DNA of 64,000 nt from Flavobacterium sp. LC2016-23 (GTDB taxonomy: Bacteria > Bacteroidota > Bacteroidia > Flavobacteriales > Flavobacteriaceae), in NCBI RefSeq assembly GCF_009674775.1, contig NZ_WKKE01000001.1:124001-188000 (forward strand), given 5' to 3'. The position numbers and the translations under genes are program-made. Position 1 is the first letter of the stretch. Every line of letters begins with the position of its first letter. The notes below the pieces were generated by a model that did no database searches, was not told where the DNA came from, and was given only the letters and a program-made list of their open reading frames with translations. Below, piece after piece: positions 44,541-52,369 of the stretch.

Positions 44541-44583
44541 AATTAAAAATAAACTGTTTTTTAAATTAATACAATTTTATAAA

Positions 44584-44661
44584 ATGAAAACAATTGCAGA
44601 TAAAATGACGATATGTTGTATGATGCGCAAATGCGCCCCAATCTGCTGTTGCCAAAAGTGA
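44584..44661 (+). CDS. Cys-rich leader peptide upstream of metY
   Basis: 25 codons with ICCMMRKC followed by APICCCQK and TGA. Six of 25 residues are cysteine and four are methionine, far above chance. Its last codons contain CCAAAAG (44652-44658), complementary to CTTTTGG (44697-44703) in the 5' arm of the following terminator. Fits a cysteine-sensing attenuator: ribosome stalled at the Cys codons lets the antiterminator form, while full translation covers the segment and lets the terminator form. Confidence 0.7.
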   Translation: MKTIADKMTICCMMRKCAPICCCQK

Positions 44662-44691
44662 AAGATAAATCTTTGTTATAGTTAAAACTAT

Positions 44692-44726
44692 AAACCCTTT
44701 TGGTCAGCCAGCCAAAAGGGTTTTTT
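44692..44726 (+). terminator. attenuator terminator of the metY leader
   Basis: A 12-bp perfect stem (AAACCCTTTTGG / CCAAAAGGGTTT) with eight-base loop and T run. Almost the same hairpin occurs at 48125-48161. Confidence 0.85.
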
Positions 44727-44755
44727 ATTGCAACATTTAAAAAAAATATATAAAC

Positions 44756-44941
44756 ATGAAAACAACAAATAGAAATTCAGCAACAATACAGTGGTTATCG
44801 GATGTCGAGTCACAAAACAGCATCCATTCAATAAAAGGTTTTCAGGCAGAAAAAACGCCGCGCAGGGAAGACTCTTCTTTAAGAAGACAGAAGTCAGCAC
44901 TGTTCCAAATTTATGAGCTGGGAGTAAAATCTTCCAATTAA
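44756..44941 (+). CDS. small basic protein between attenuator and metY
   Basis: 61 residues (MKTTNRNSATIQWL start, ending LGVKSSN), no known domain, no signal peptide or membrane segment. It begins 30 bases after the attenuator terminator and ends 55 bases before metY, so it would be made only when the leader reads through. A second unrelated small ORF has the same position before metX. Could be a real regulator or a spacer ORF. Confidence 0.5.
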   Translation: MKTTNRNSATIQWLSDVESQNSIHSIKGFQAEKTPRREDSSLRRQKSALFQIYELGVKSSN

Positions 44942-44996
44942 AATAAACCAATCACAAGTCAACATACTATTTACTACTATAAAAAAATACGAAATC

Positions 44997-46298
44997 ATGA
45001 GCACACAAAAATTTGCAACCAACGCATTACACGCAGGACACGATGTTACTAAAAATGGCGGAACGAGAGCAGTGCCTATCTATCAGACATCCTCTTATGT
45101 ATTTAATAATTCAGATCATGCCGCCAATTTATTTGGTCTTGCCGAAGCCGGATTTATCTACACCCGGTTAAACAATCCGACAAATGATATTTTAGAACAA
45201 CGACTGGCAGCGCTTGAAGGCGGTATTGCAGCTGTTGTTACTGCTTCAGGCGCATCGGCAATAGCAACCACTTTCCTGACTTTGCTAAAAGCAGGCGATC
45301 ATATTGTAGCATCAAATAGTTTATATGGCGGAACGTACAACTTATTGAAAGTGACTTTGCCGAGATTAGGAATCACAACAACATTTGTTGATCCGTCTGA
45401 TGCCCAAAACTTCACCAAAGCGTCAAAAGAAAACACAAGGGCTTTCTTTGTAGAATCGTTAGGGAATCCAAAATTAGATGTATTGGATCTGAAAGCGATT
45501 TCAGCAGAAGCTAAAGCTTTCAAAGTGCCTTTTATTGTAGACAATACCGTGGCCACTCCTTATTTATTAAAGCCAATCGAATATGGGGCGAATATCGTCA
45601 TTCACTCTCTGACCAAATACATTTCAGGAAACGGAACTTCATTAGGAGGTGTCATTATTGATGCCGGAACTTTTGACTGGTCCAACGGAAAATTCCCTGA
45701 ATTTACAGAACCCTCCGCAGGATATCACGGGTTGGTTTACCATGAAGCTCTGGGAAATGCAGCTTTTATTGCAAAAGCAAGAATAGAAGGGCTGCGTGAT
45801 TTTGGTTCTGCCTTAAGTCCGTTTAATGCTTTTCAGATCATTCAGGGACTGGAAACACTGCCCATCCGAATTAAGAAACACAGCGAAAATGCTTTGGCCC
45901 TGGCCGAATGGCTGGAGCAGCAGGACGAAGTGGTCTGGGTAAACTATCCGGGTCTGAAATCCAATAAATATTTTGATCTGGCTCAGGAATATCTTCCTGA
46001 AGGACAAAGCGGAATTATCACTTTCGGATTGAAAGGAGGTTTTGATGCTGCTAAAAAAGTAGTGGACGAAACGAAATTGTTCTCTCTTTTGGCGAACATC
46101 GGTGACACCAAATCACTGATTATTCATCCGGCAAGCACTACACATCAGCAATTGACAGATGCGGAACAACTGGAAACGGGAGTTTCTAAAGATTTGGTTC
46201 GTCTTTCTGTCGGAATCGAGGATATCGAGGATTTGATTGCCGATCTGCAAACTGTTTTTGCAAGCGTTACAAAATCGCAATACAGTATTAAAAATTAG
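44997..46298 (+). CDS. metY: O-acetylhomoserine sulfhydrylase (PLP enzyme)
   Basis: 433 residues. It makes homocysteine from O-acetylhomoserine and sulfide. Cys/Met-metabolism PLP family: FATNALHAGHD start, TRLNNPTNDILEQRLAALEGG, the PLP lysine in IHSLTKYISGNG, LSPFNAFQIIQGLETL and HPASTTHQQLT. Length above 420 and the GFIYTRLNNPTND form point to the O-acetylhomoserine type rather than cystathionine synthase. Substrate supplied by metX downstream and sulfide by the cys genes at the end of the window. Confidence 0.95.
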   Translation: MSTQKFATNALHAGHDVTKNGGTRAVPIYQTSSYVFNNSDHAANLFGLAEAGFIYTRLNNPTNDILEQRLAALEGGIAAVVTASGASAIATTFLTLLKAGDHIVASNSLYGGTYNLLKVTLPRLGITTTFVDPSDAQNFTKASKENTRAFFVESLGNPKLDVLDLKAISAEAKAFKVPFIVDNTVATPYLLKPIEYGANIVIHSLTKYISGNGTSLGGVIIDAGTFDWSNGKFPEFTEPSAGYHGLVYHEALGNAAFIAKARIEGLRDFGSALSPFNAFQIIQGLETLPIRIKKHSENALALAEWLEQQDEVVWVNYPGLKSNKYFDLAQEYLPEGQSGIITFGLKGGFDAAKKVVDETKLFSLLANIGDTKSLIIHPASTTHQQLTDAEQLETGVSKDLVRLSVGIEDIEDLIADLQTVFASVTKSQYSIKN

Positions 46299-46320
46299 GT
46301 TTTTTTGTTTTTTGTTTGAA

Positions 46321-46366
46321 AAATTGCCTTTAGCAATGTGAGTTTTGCTAGAGGTGATTTTTTATG
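46321..46366 (+). terminator. terminator after metY
   Basis: Imperfect stem (CCTTTAGCAA with TTTGCTAGAGG) followed by six T. Confidence 0.7.
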
Positions 46367-46419
46367 AAAAACGTTCATTATAAAGGTTTGAAAAATAAAA
46401 TTTTAAACCCTGTAAGTAG

Positions 46420-46466
46420 TATAAGTTCATTTAAAATGGGGCTTGCTTTACTTAACTGAACTTATA
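46420..46466. repeat. perfect inverted repeat upstream of the dehydrogenase-like gene
   Basis: TATAAGTTCA (46420-46429) and TGAACTTATA (46457-46466), perfect over 10 bp and separated by 27 bases, about 50 bases before the next start. Could be an operator or an RNA stem. Confidence 0.5.
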
Positions 46467-46515
46467 ATCTTATTTGGTTTAATTAACCTAAAAATGGTTT
46501 TTAAAAATTAAAATT

Positions 46516-47604
46516 ATGTCAAAGCTTAAAATTAATATTATCCTTTTCGGGATCGGCAATATCGGAAGCACTTTAATCAATCAGATTATCGAAAGTCAGG
46601 AGTTTTTTCTTCAGAACAAAAATATTGATTTTCATTTTCCGATTATCACGAATTCAACCGTTGCTTTTTTCGAGAAAGAAGGCGTTGGATATGCCTGGGA
46701 AACCAATTTTGTTCAATTGGCAGTGCCTTTCAGAGTAGAGGATATTGTTGAATTTGCCAAAGAAAACGAATTCGAAAATTTAATTGCCGTTGATGCCACA
46801 GCGAGCGATGAACTGATTAGCCATTACAACACTTTAATTCAGAATGGTTTTAATATCGTTGCGGTAAATAAAAAAGCCAATACCTTACCTATTGGGCTTT
46901 ATAAGGAAATAAGGGAGAATCTTAAAAAGTACGATAAAGAGTTTTTATATGAAACTTCCGTTGATACGGGATTTCCGGTTTTACAGACGTTACGGGACTT
47001 ATATTCTTCAGGAGAAAAAATCACTAAAATAAGAGGGGTTTTTTCAGATAACCTGAGTTATGTTTTTAATCGGTTTTCATCAGATGAAACTTCTTTTTCG
47101 TCAATCTTAAAAGATGCCAGCCTTTTAGGTTTTATGCGGTCTACTTTCAAGGAAGATTTATCTGGAAATGATACGGCAAGAAAATTACTGATCCTAACGA
47201 GGGAAATAGGGAAAGATTTTGAGCTTTCGGATATCAAAATCAATTCCCTGATAAAAGAAGAGTACCTCGAGAAAAACGGTACCCTCAATAAAGAAGCGAT
47301 TGACAGATCTTTCAAGATTGCTAAAATCACCCAGGCCGATAATCATGTGCTCCGATACGTAGGGGAATTTGACATTCAGAAAAATACACTGGAGGTGAAA
47401 TTGGTCTCCGAACCGGTCACATCGGCAATAGGGCAATTAAAAGGCTCGGATACGATTTTTGAAATTTTCACGCAGTCGTATGCAGATGTCCCAATTGTAA
47501 TCAAAAGTGCTTCAGCATGTAAGCAGGCCATCTCCCGCGGAATTATTAGTGACATTTTAAAAGTAGCAGAGAAAATCAAAAATAAAGAAGCAGTTTGGTT
47601 GTAA
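46516..47604 (+). CDS. homoserine dehydrogenase-like paralogue (active site altered)
   Basis: 362 residues, matching along its length the dehydrogenase half of ThrA (49801-52215). Rossmann start INIILFGIGNIGSTLIN; Lys119 in VNKKANT; YETSVDTGFPVLQTL; and the core EDLSGNDTARK with Asp214, Asp219 and Lys223. The homoserine-binding signature (ThrA: GYTEPDPREDL) reads GFMRSTFKEDL, so the catalytic glutamate is Arg208 and GTLSY is DNLSY. The chain is intact and the rest is conserved, which argues against decay. Possibly a different substrate, or a partner that regulates ThrA. Confidence 0.8.
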   Translation: MSKLKINIILFGIGNIGSTLINQIIESQEFFLQNKNIDFHFPIITNSTVAFFEKEGVGYAWETNFVQLAVPFRVEDIVEFAKENEFENLIAVDATASDELISHYNTLIQNGFNIVAVNKKANTLPIGLYKEIRENLKKYDKEFLYETSVDTGFPVLQTLRDLYSSGEKITKIRGVFSDNLSYVFNRFSSDETSFSSILKDASLLGFMRSTFKEDLSGNDTARKLLILTREIGKDFELSDIKINSLIKEEYLEKNGTLNKEAIDRSFKIAKITQADNHVLRYVGEFDIQKNTLEVKLVSEPVTSAIGQLKGSDTIFEIFTQSYADVPIVIKSASACKQAISRGIISDILKVAEKIKNKEAVWL

Positions 47605-47733
47605 AGTGTTCTTAATGAGTGAATAAGTTATAAAATGTTCTTTGATAAACTGATTTGAGAAGATAAATTAGAAAGAGAAAAGTCTTAAATTGTAAGTTTT
47701 AACTTGTTTTTAGTGAAATTATTTTTTTGTAAG

Positions 47734-47769
47734 ATGTTTTTTAACGTTAAAATGATGTTTTTTAACGTT
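47734..47769. repeat. two direct repeats spaced 21 bp
   Basis: ATGTTTTTTAACGTT occurs exactly at 47734-47748 and again at 47755-47769. The 21-bp period is two helix turns, so a protein could bind both on one face. They lie about 85-120 bases upstream of leader ORF 3. Confidence 0.65.
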
Positions 47770-47852
47770 TTTTGTAATTAAATTCTTCATTTTTATTTGT
47801 GTATTCAAAATAATATTTGCATATTTGTTAAACCCAAAAGCTACTAAATCAA

Positions 47853-47921
47853 ATGAATTTAAATGTCTACAAAATGTTTTGTGCCATTTCGGTTAAAACC
47901 GTTGGGAAGTCTATTGCTTAA
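47853..47921 (+). CDS. possible leader peptide (third of the set)
   Basis: 22 codons containing VYKMFCAISVKTVGKSIA and then TAA. One Cys and two Met. A weaker case than its neighbours: the terminator hairpin follows at 47947-47978, but only a few bases (GGGA with TCCC) offer pairing with the leader. It lies between the dehydrogenase-like gene and the next leader. Confidence 0.35.
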   Translation: MNLNVYKMFCAISVKTVGKSIA

Positions 47922-47946
47922 AATTGTAAAACAATAAAAATATAGC

Positions 47947-47978
47947 AAAGCCTCCCGAATTTTTTTGAGAGGCTTTTT
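47947..47978 (+). terminator. hairpin terminator after leader 3
   Basis: AAAGCCTC and GAGGCTTT arms with T run. Either ends the leader transcript or ends the upstream gene. Confidence 0.6.
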
Positions 47979-48026
47979 AAATTTATATAAATGCAGAAAT
48001 TTTTTAAAATAACAAATAATTCACAG

Positions 48027-48092
48027 ATGAATAAGTCCCTACAGATGAACAAGATGTTTAACGTCGCACGTATTTGTGTATGCGTCTGTTGA
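48027..48092 (+). CDS. Cys-terminated leader peptide upstream of the metX region
   Basis: 21 codons ending RICVCVC and TGA, with three Met earlier. The Cys codons are right at the stop. Bases 48091-48101 (GATACTAAAAG), just past the stop, pair over 11 positions (two G.U) with CTTTTGGTATT (48130-48140), the 5' arm and loop of the following terminator. This is the longest predicted antiterminator in the set. A ribosome held at the Cys codons would keep the stop region in reach but would not cover the whole downstream arm. Confidence 0.65.
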   Translation: MNKSLQMNKMFNVARICVCVC

Positions 48093-48124
48093 TACTAAAA
48101 GAATATATGAGTTGTAAAAAACTT

Positions 48125-48161
48125 AAACCCTTTTGGTATTCTGATCCAAAAGGGTTTTTTT
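48125..48161 (+). terminator. attenuator terminator after leader 4
   Basis: Stem AAACCCTTTTGG / CCAAAAGGGTTT, 12 bp perfect, nine-base loop, T run of seven. Same arms as the metY attenuator. Confidence 0.85.
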
Positions 48162-48238
48162 ATTCCTTCTGGTCCGGATAACAATAAAATAAACAAATAA
48201 TAAAGATAAATACGATAACTTACTTAAACTTAAATACT

Positions 48239-48442
48239 ATGAGCACATTAAACTACCTGACAAAGAAATTTTCTGCATTGAAAAACCTTAGAGAAAAAAG
48301 AAACAATCCGCCACCGCCGGTAAATGAATTGGCTCATCCAAGCTTTGGAATTACCGAAACAGAGAAAAACGCAGAAAAAAAAGCACCAAATTCATTACTG
48401 TTTTTGATGTATTCTAAAGAAAATGAAACACTTTTCATTTAA
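48239..48442 (+). CDS. small protein upstream of the SAM riboswitch
   Basis: 67 residues (MSTLNYLTKKFSALKNL start, a PPPPV turn, ending ENETLFI), no known domain, no signal peptide. It follows an attenuator terminator by 77 bases and precedes the SAM riboswitch by 195. Same situation as the ORF at 44756 but no sequence similarity. Coding status uncertain. Confidence 0.45.
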   Translation: MSTLNYLTKKFSALKNLREKRNNPPPPVNELAHPSFGITETEKNAEKKAPNSLLFLMYSKENETLFI

Positions 48443-48575
48443 ATCGAAAAGTAGCATCAGATAGGGGCAATCCCGCTTAATTTTACTGGGCGCAGCGTTC
48501 GGTAATTTTTCGCGTACCGTAGTTTGAGATTGAATTATATTCAGGAAACTGAAGAATCAATTCAGATAAATTTGC

Positions 48576-48602
48576 TTGTTTAAGAAAATAGTAGTTAATT
48601 TG
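48576..48602 (+). promoter_or_regulatory. probable promoter of the riboswitch-metX unit
   Basis: TTG (48576-48578), 17 bases, then TAATTTG (48596-48602). One base short of TAnnTTTG. It would start transcription about 30 bases before the aptamer. Confidence 0.45.
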
Positions 48603-48636
48603 CACCGTTAAGTTCACAAACGTATTGAAATGTTAT

Positions 48637-48772
48637 AAAGAAAGGACGAGGGATTAGACCCGATGAATCCTTAGCAACCCTTCGTTAATTCGAAGAAGGT
48701 GCTGCATTCTACCACGCCCAAACGTGGAAAGATAACAACAAGAACTTGTCTGGTTACGTCCGGACTTTCTTT
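48637..48772 (+). ncRNA. SAM-I (S-box) riboswitch
   Basis: P1 is AAAGAAAG (48637-48644) with CTTTCTTT (48765-48772). The conserved core follows: GAGGGATTAGACCCGATGAA, TCCTTAGCAACC, AAGGTGCTGCATTCTACC and GTGGAAAGATAA, all as in S-box aptamers. It lies 37 bases before metX. No terminator hairpin or T run follows, so control is likely at translation start or with a structure not visible here. High SAM should shut down metX and the thrA that follows. Confidence 0.92.
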
Positions 48773-48809
48773 CTAATATTTCCTCATACAAATCAATAAT
48801 ACAACAGAT

Positions 48810-49799
48810 TTGAAATTGGAAAATAGACCAAACCCTATAAACATTCAGAATTTCACCACGGAAAATGGTGCAGTTTACACTTCGTTACCCTTAAGTTTTA
48901 CTATTGCAGGCTTGCCTTTACACAGCGCGCCCGTTGTTCTGGTCAATCATGCACTGACAGGAAATGCTGAGGTAACCGGTGAAAATGGATGGTGGAATGA
49001 CTTAATCGGACCCGATAAAACCATAGATACCAATATTTATACTGTACTGGCCTTTAATGTTCCGGGCAACGGAACGGATTCCTTCGTCATTGAAAAGTAC
49101 CAGGATTTTACCACCAGGGATATTGCTAGAATTTTTATACAAGGACTTGAACTTCTGGAAATCGAACAGGTTTATGCCATCATCGGTGGCTCTGTCGGAG
49201 GCGGAATTGCCTGGGAAATGCTTGCACTGCAACCTGAGATTACACAAAATTTAATACCGATTGCAACAGACTGGAAATCCACAGACTGGATGATCGCAAA
49301 TTGTTATTTGCAGGAACAAATCCTGAACAATTCCTCACGTCCCATAGAAGATGCGCGAATTCATGCCATGTTGTGTTACAGGTCCCCGGAATCATTCAAA
49401 GAAAAATTTCAACGTACGATCAACCCCAATCTTTCGATTTTTAATATAGAAAGCTGGCTGGCGCATCACGGGGAAAAATTGCAAAAGAGGTATCAATTAT
49501 CATCGTACAAACTGATGAATCAATTGCTCAAAACCATAGATATTACCAGAAACACTGCCGATTTTGTAACCTTGCTGTCTAAAACAAACGCTGCGATTCA
49601 TATTATAGGAATCAATTCAGACTTGTTTTTTACGCCAAAGGAAAACCGGGAAACGTATCAGGAATTAAAAAAATTCAAAGACAATGTGTATTACAGCGAA
49701 ATAGATTCCGTACACGGACATGACGCTTTTTTAATCGAGTACAAACAATTAGACCATTTACTTGCCGATATTTTTAAGGCAGAAACAATAAAAAGATAA
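48810..49799 (+). CDS. metX: homoserine O-acetyltransferase
   Basis: 329 residues. It acetylates homoserine with acetyl-CoA to feed metY. Alpha/beta-hydrolase fold: NHALTGNAEVTGENGWW, nucleophile in GGSVGGGIAWEM, ATDWKSTDW, acid in INSDLFFTP and His in HGHDAFLIEY. No ATG is available before the conserved start; the frame opens only at 48777, so TTG at 48810 is the best start. The SAM riboswitch lies directly upstream. Stop is one base before the thrA ATG, so they are co-translated. Confidence 0.92.
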   Translation: MKLENRPNPINIQNFTTENGAVYTSLPLSFTIAGLPLHSAPVVLVNHALTGNAEVTGENGWWNDLIGPDKTIDTNIYTVLAFNVPGNGTDSFVIEKYQDFTTRDIARIFIQGLELLEIEQVYAIIGGSVGGGIAWEMLALQPEITQNLIPIATDWKSTDWMIANCYLQEQILNNSSRPIEDARIHAMLCYRSPESFKEKFQRTINPNLSIFNIESWLAHHGEKLQKRYQLSSYKLMNQLLKTIDITRNTADFVTLLSKTNAAIHIIGINSDLFFTPKENRETYQELKKFKDNVYYSEIDSVHGHDAFLIEYKQLDHLLADIFKAETIKR

Positions 49800-49800
49800 A

Positions 49801-52215
49801 ATGAAAGTATTAAAATTTGGAGGCAGATCACTATCAAACGGAGAAGGACTTAACAAAGTTGTTTCGATAATTACAGAAAAAATAAATCAGGGCGAGAAAA
49901 TTGCCGTTGTGGTTTCCGCCCGCGGAAATGCTACTGATGAATTGGAAGATATTTTAATAATTGCCTCTAAAAACGGAAATTACAAACCTTTATTAGAAAG
50001 TTTTAAAACCTATCAGATTTCAGATTATCCACAAGTTGATTTTTCAGAAGAATTTAATGTGCTGGATAAACTTTTTGAAGGCGTTAGCTTAATTGGTGAT
50101 TACAGCAATAAAATCAAAGACCAGATTTTATCTAAAGGCGAATTGCTTTCGGCTAAATTACTTACTGCAATTTTGATTGAAAAAGGGGTTCCTGCCAATT
50201 TTGTAGACACCAGGGAACTACTGAAAACCGATTCGAAATTTGGTGATGCACAGCCTTTAGAACAGCTTTCCAAAAAAAATGTGGTTAATTATTTTAAAGA
50301 ACATAACGGAGAAACAGTAAATATTGTCACTGGATTTATTGGTTCCAACAACAATAACGATACGACGACTTTAGGCAGAAACGGAAGCAATTATACCGCT
50401 TCGTTAATTGCCAATTATTTAAATGCAGAAGAACTTCAGAATTTCACGCACGTTGACGGAATCTACACCGCAAACCCCGATTTGGTGGCCGATGCAAAAA
50501 AAATCGAATATTTGTCTTTTAACGAAGCCAATGAGCTGGCCAATTTCGGAGCCACTATTCTGCATGCCAAAACGATAATTCCTTTATTGGAGAAAAATAT
50601 TCCATTACGAATTTTAAATACGTTTAATCACGAAAACAGAGGGACATTAATCACTTCTGATGCTACGAAAGAAGGAATTAAAACACTTTCTGTTCTTGAG
50701 AATGTTTCGCTGGTAAATCTGGAAGGCCGCGGACTATTAGGCAAAGCAGGTGTTGATGCCCGAATTTTCAAAGTAATGGGGGATCATAATATCAGTGTAA
50801 GTATCATTTCGCAGGGTTCTTCAGAAAGAGGGATTGGCCTGGTGGTGGCCACTGACAAAGCTACATTGGCAATGGTCGAATTAGAAAAAGAGTTTGAAAA
50901 TGACTTTTATTCTAAAGATGTTAATCAGATTACGGTAACAGACAACGTTTCGGTTATTTCGATTATCGGACAGGATTTGAGTACGTTTCACAAACCCTAC
51001 ACAGCATTAATCAAAAATAAAATTGTTCCTATACTCTTCAACAATACCGTTACCGGTAAAAACGTGAGTTTGGTGGTTAAGAAATCAGAACTGAACAGAG
51101 CGCTAAGCGTAATTCACGGAGAAATCTTCGGGGTTTCCAAAAAAATAAATATTGCGATTTTTGGTCACGGATTAGTGGGAGGAACTTTAATCAATCAGAT
51201 ATTAGAATCAGCTACGGCCATTGAAAAACGTAAAGGCATTAAACTGAATGTTTTTGCTATTGCGAATTCCAAGAAAGTAATTTTAAACAAAAAAGGCGTA
51301 ACTTCAGACTGGAAAAATGAGATTCAGAATAACGGAATTGCCTATACAATAGACGATGTGATCGCGTACGCGAATGAGCACCATCTTGAAAATTTAATTG
51401 CAATCGATAATACGGCAAGTGCCACTTTTGTCGAAAATTATATTTCATTGATTGAAAGTAGTTTTGATCTGATTTCATCCAATAAAGTAGCCAATACGTT
51501 AAGCTACGGTTTCTATAAGGAACTGAGGAAGTCTTTGGCGGAAAATCAGAAGAATTACCTGTACGAAACCAATGTAGGTGCGGGATTGCCTTTAATTGAT
51601 ACGATAAAATTATTACACCTTTCCGGTGAAAATATCACCAAAATAAAAGGCGTTTTTTCCGGTACCCTGAGTTACTTGTTCAATAATTTCTCTGCCAAAG
51701 ACGCTCCGTTTAGCCAGATTTTGCAGGAAGCAATTGACAATGGTTATACAGAACCGGATCCGCGTGAAGATTTATGCGGAAATGACGTAGGAAGAAAATT
51801 ATTGATTTTGGCAAGGGAACTGGATTTGCAAAATGAATTTGAAGAAATCTCCATTCAGAACCTGATTCCGGAACATTTAAGAGACGGAAATGTTTCCGAT
51901 TTCCTGACTAAATTAAAAGAATTTGATCCGATTTATGAAAAGATAAAAGCCGATCAGAAACCAAATCACGTTTTAAGATATATAGGAGAATTGTCCGGAG
52001 ATCTTCAAAACGACAAAGGAATTCTGGAAGTAAAATTGGTTTCCGTTCCTTCAGATACTGCGTTAGGCGGATTGAAAGGTTCTGATTCTTTCTTTGAAAT
52101 CTACACGGAATCGTACGGAGACCGACCAATCGTAATTCAGGGAGCCGGTGCCGGTTCAGCCGTTACAGCGAGAGGTGTTTTCGGGGATATTTTGAGATTA
52201 TCAGACAAAGAGTAG
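49801..52215 (+). CDS. thrA: bifunctional aspartate kinase/homoserine dehydrogenase
   Basis: 804 residues. N-terminal aspartate kinase: KFGGRSLSNGEGL, then TLGRNGSNYTASLIAN and HVDGIYTANPD. Two ACT-like regulatory segments follow (about 300-440), e.g. SVLENVSLVNLEGRGLLGKAGV. The dehydrogenase (from about 445) has IFGHGLVGGTLINQI, SNKVANT, YETNVGAGLPLI and the intact GYTEPDPREDLCGNDVGRK. It supplies aspartyl-phosphate and homoserine. Placed under the SAM riboswitch with metX. Confidence 0.96.
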   Translation: MKVLKFGGRSLSNGEGLNKVVSIITEKINQGEKIAVVVSARGNATDELEDILIIASKNGNYKPLLESFKTYQISDYPQVDFSEEFNVLDKLFEGVSLIGDYSNKIKDQILSKGELLSAKLLTAILIEKGVPANFVDTRELLKTDSKFGDAQPLEQLSKKNVVNYFKEHNGETVNIVTGFIGSNNNNDTTTLGRNGSNYTASLIANYLNAEELQNFTHVDGIYTANPDLVADAKKIEYLSFNEANELANFGATILHAKTIIPLLEKNIPLRILNTFNHENRGTLITSDATKEGIKTLSVLENVSLVNLEGRGLLGKAGVDARIFKVMGDHNISVSIISQGSSERGIGLVVATDKATLAMVELEKEFENDFYSKDVNQITVTDNVSVISIIGQDLSTFHKPYTALIKNKIVPILFNNTVTGKNVSLVVKKSELNRALSVIHGEIFGVSKKINIAIFGHGLVGGTLINQILESATAIEKRKGIKLNVFAIANSKKVILNKKGVTSDWKNEIQNNGIAYTIDDVIAYANEHHLENLIAIDNTASATFVENYISLIESSFDLISSNKVANTLSYGFYKELRKSLAENQKNYLYETNVGAGLPLIDTIKLLHLSGENITKIKGVFSGTLSYLFNNFSAKDAPFSQILQEAIDNGYTEPDPREDLCGNDVGRKLLILARELDLQNEFEEISIQNLIPEHLRDGNVSDFLTKLKEFDPIYEKIKADQKPNHVLRYIGELSGDLQNDKGILEVKLVSVPSDTALGGLKGSDSFFEIYTESYGDRPIVIQGAGAGSAVTARGVFGDILRLSDKE

Positions 52216-52265
52216 TAATTTTAGAGGGCAGATTTTAGCGTTTAGATTTTCTAAATTGATTTCAG

Positions 52266-52312
52266 TTTGTCATTTCGACGAAGGAGAAATCACACTGGAA
52301 ACTCGACAAAGA
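52266..52312. repeat. short copy of the TCATTTCGACGAAGGAGAAATC-type repeat
   Basis: GTCATTTCGACGAAGGAGAAATC-like sequence followed by ACTGGAAACTCGACAAAG, related to the element at 26599-26717. Sits in the gap between thrA and the OsmC gene. Confidence 0.6.
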
Positions 52313-52369
52313 TGGAGCAATTTTGAATTCAAATAAAAAAGCAAACAACACAACAAAAAAAACAAAAAA

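Noticed and set aside
44688..44951. An 87-codon minus-strand frame between leader and metY
   Set aside because: It runs through the attenuator terminator antisense and has no motif; the plus-strand ORF fits the region better.
47853..47978. A full attenuator at leader 3
   Set aside because: Pairing between leader and terminator arm is only about four bases, so it is recorded as a possible leader and not as an established member of the set.
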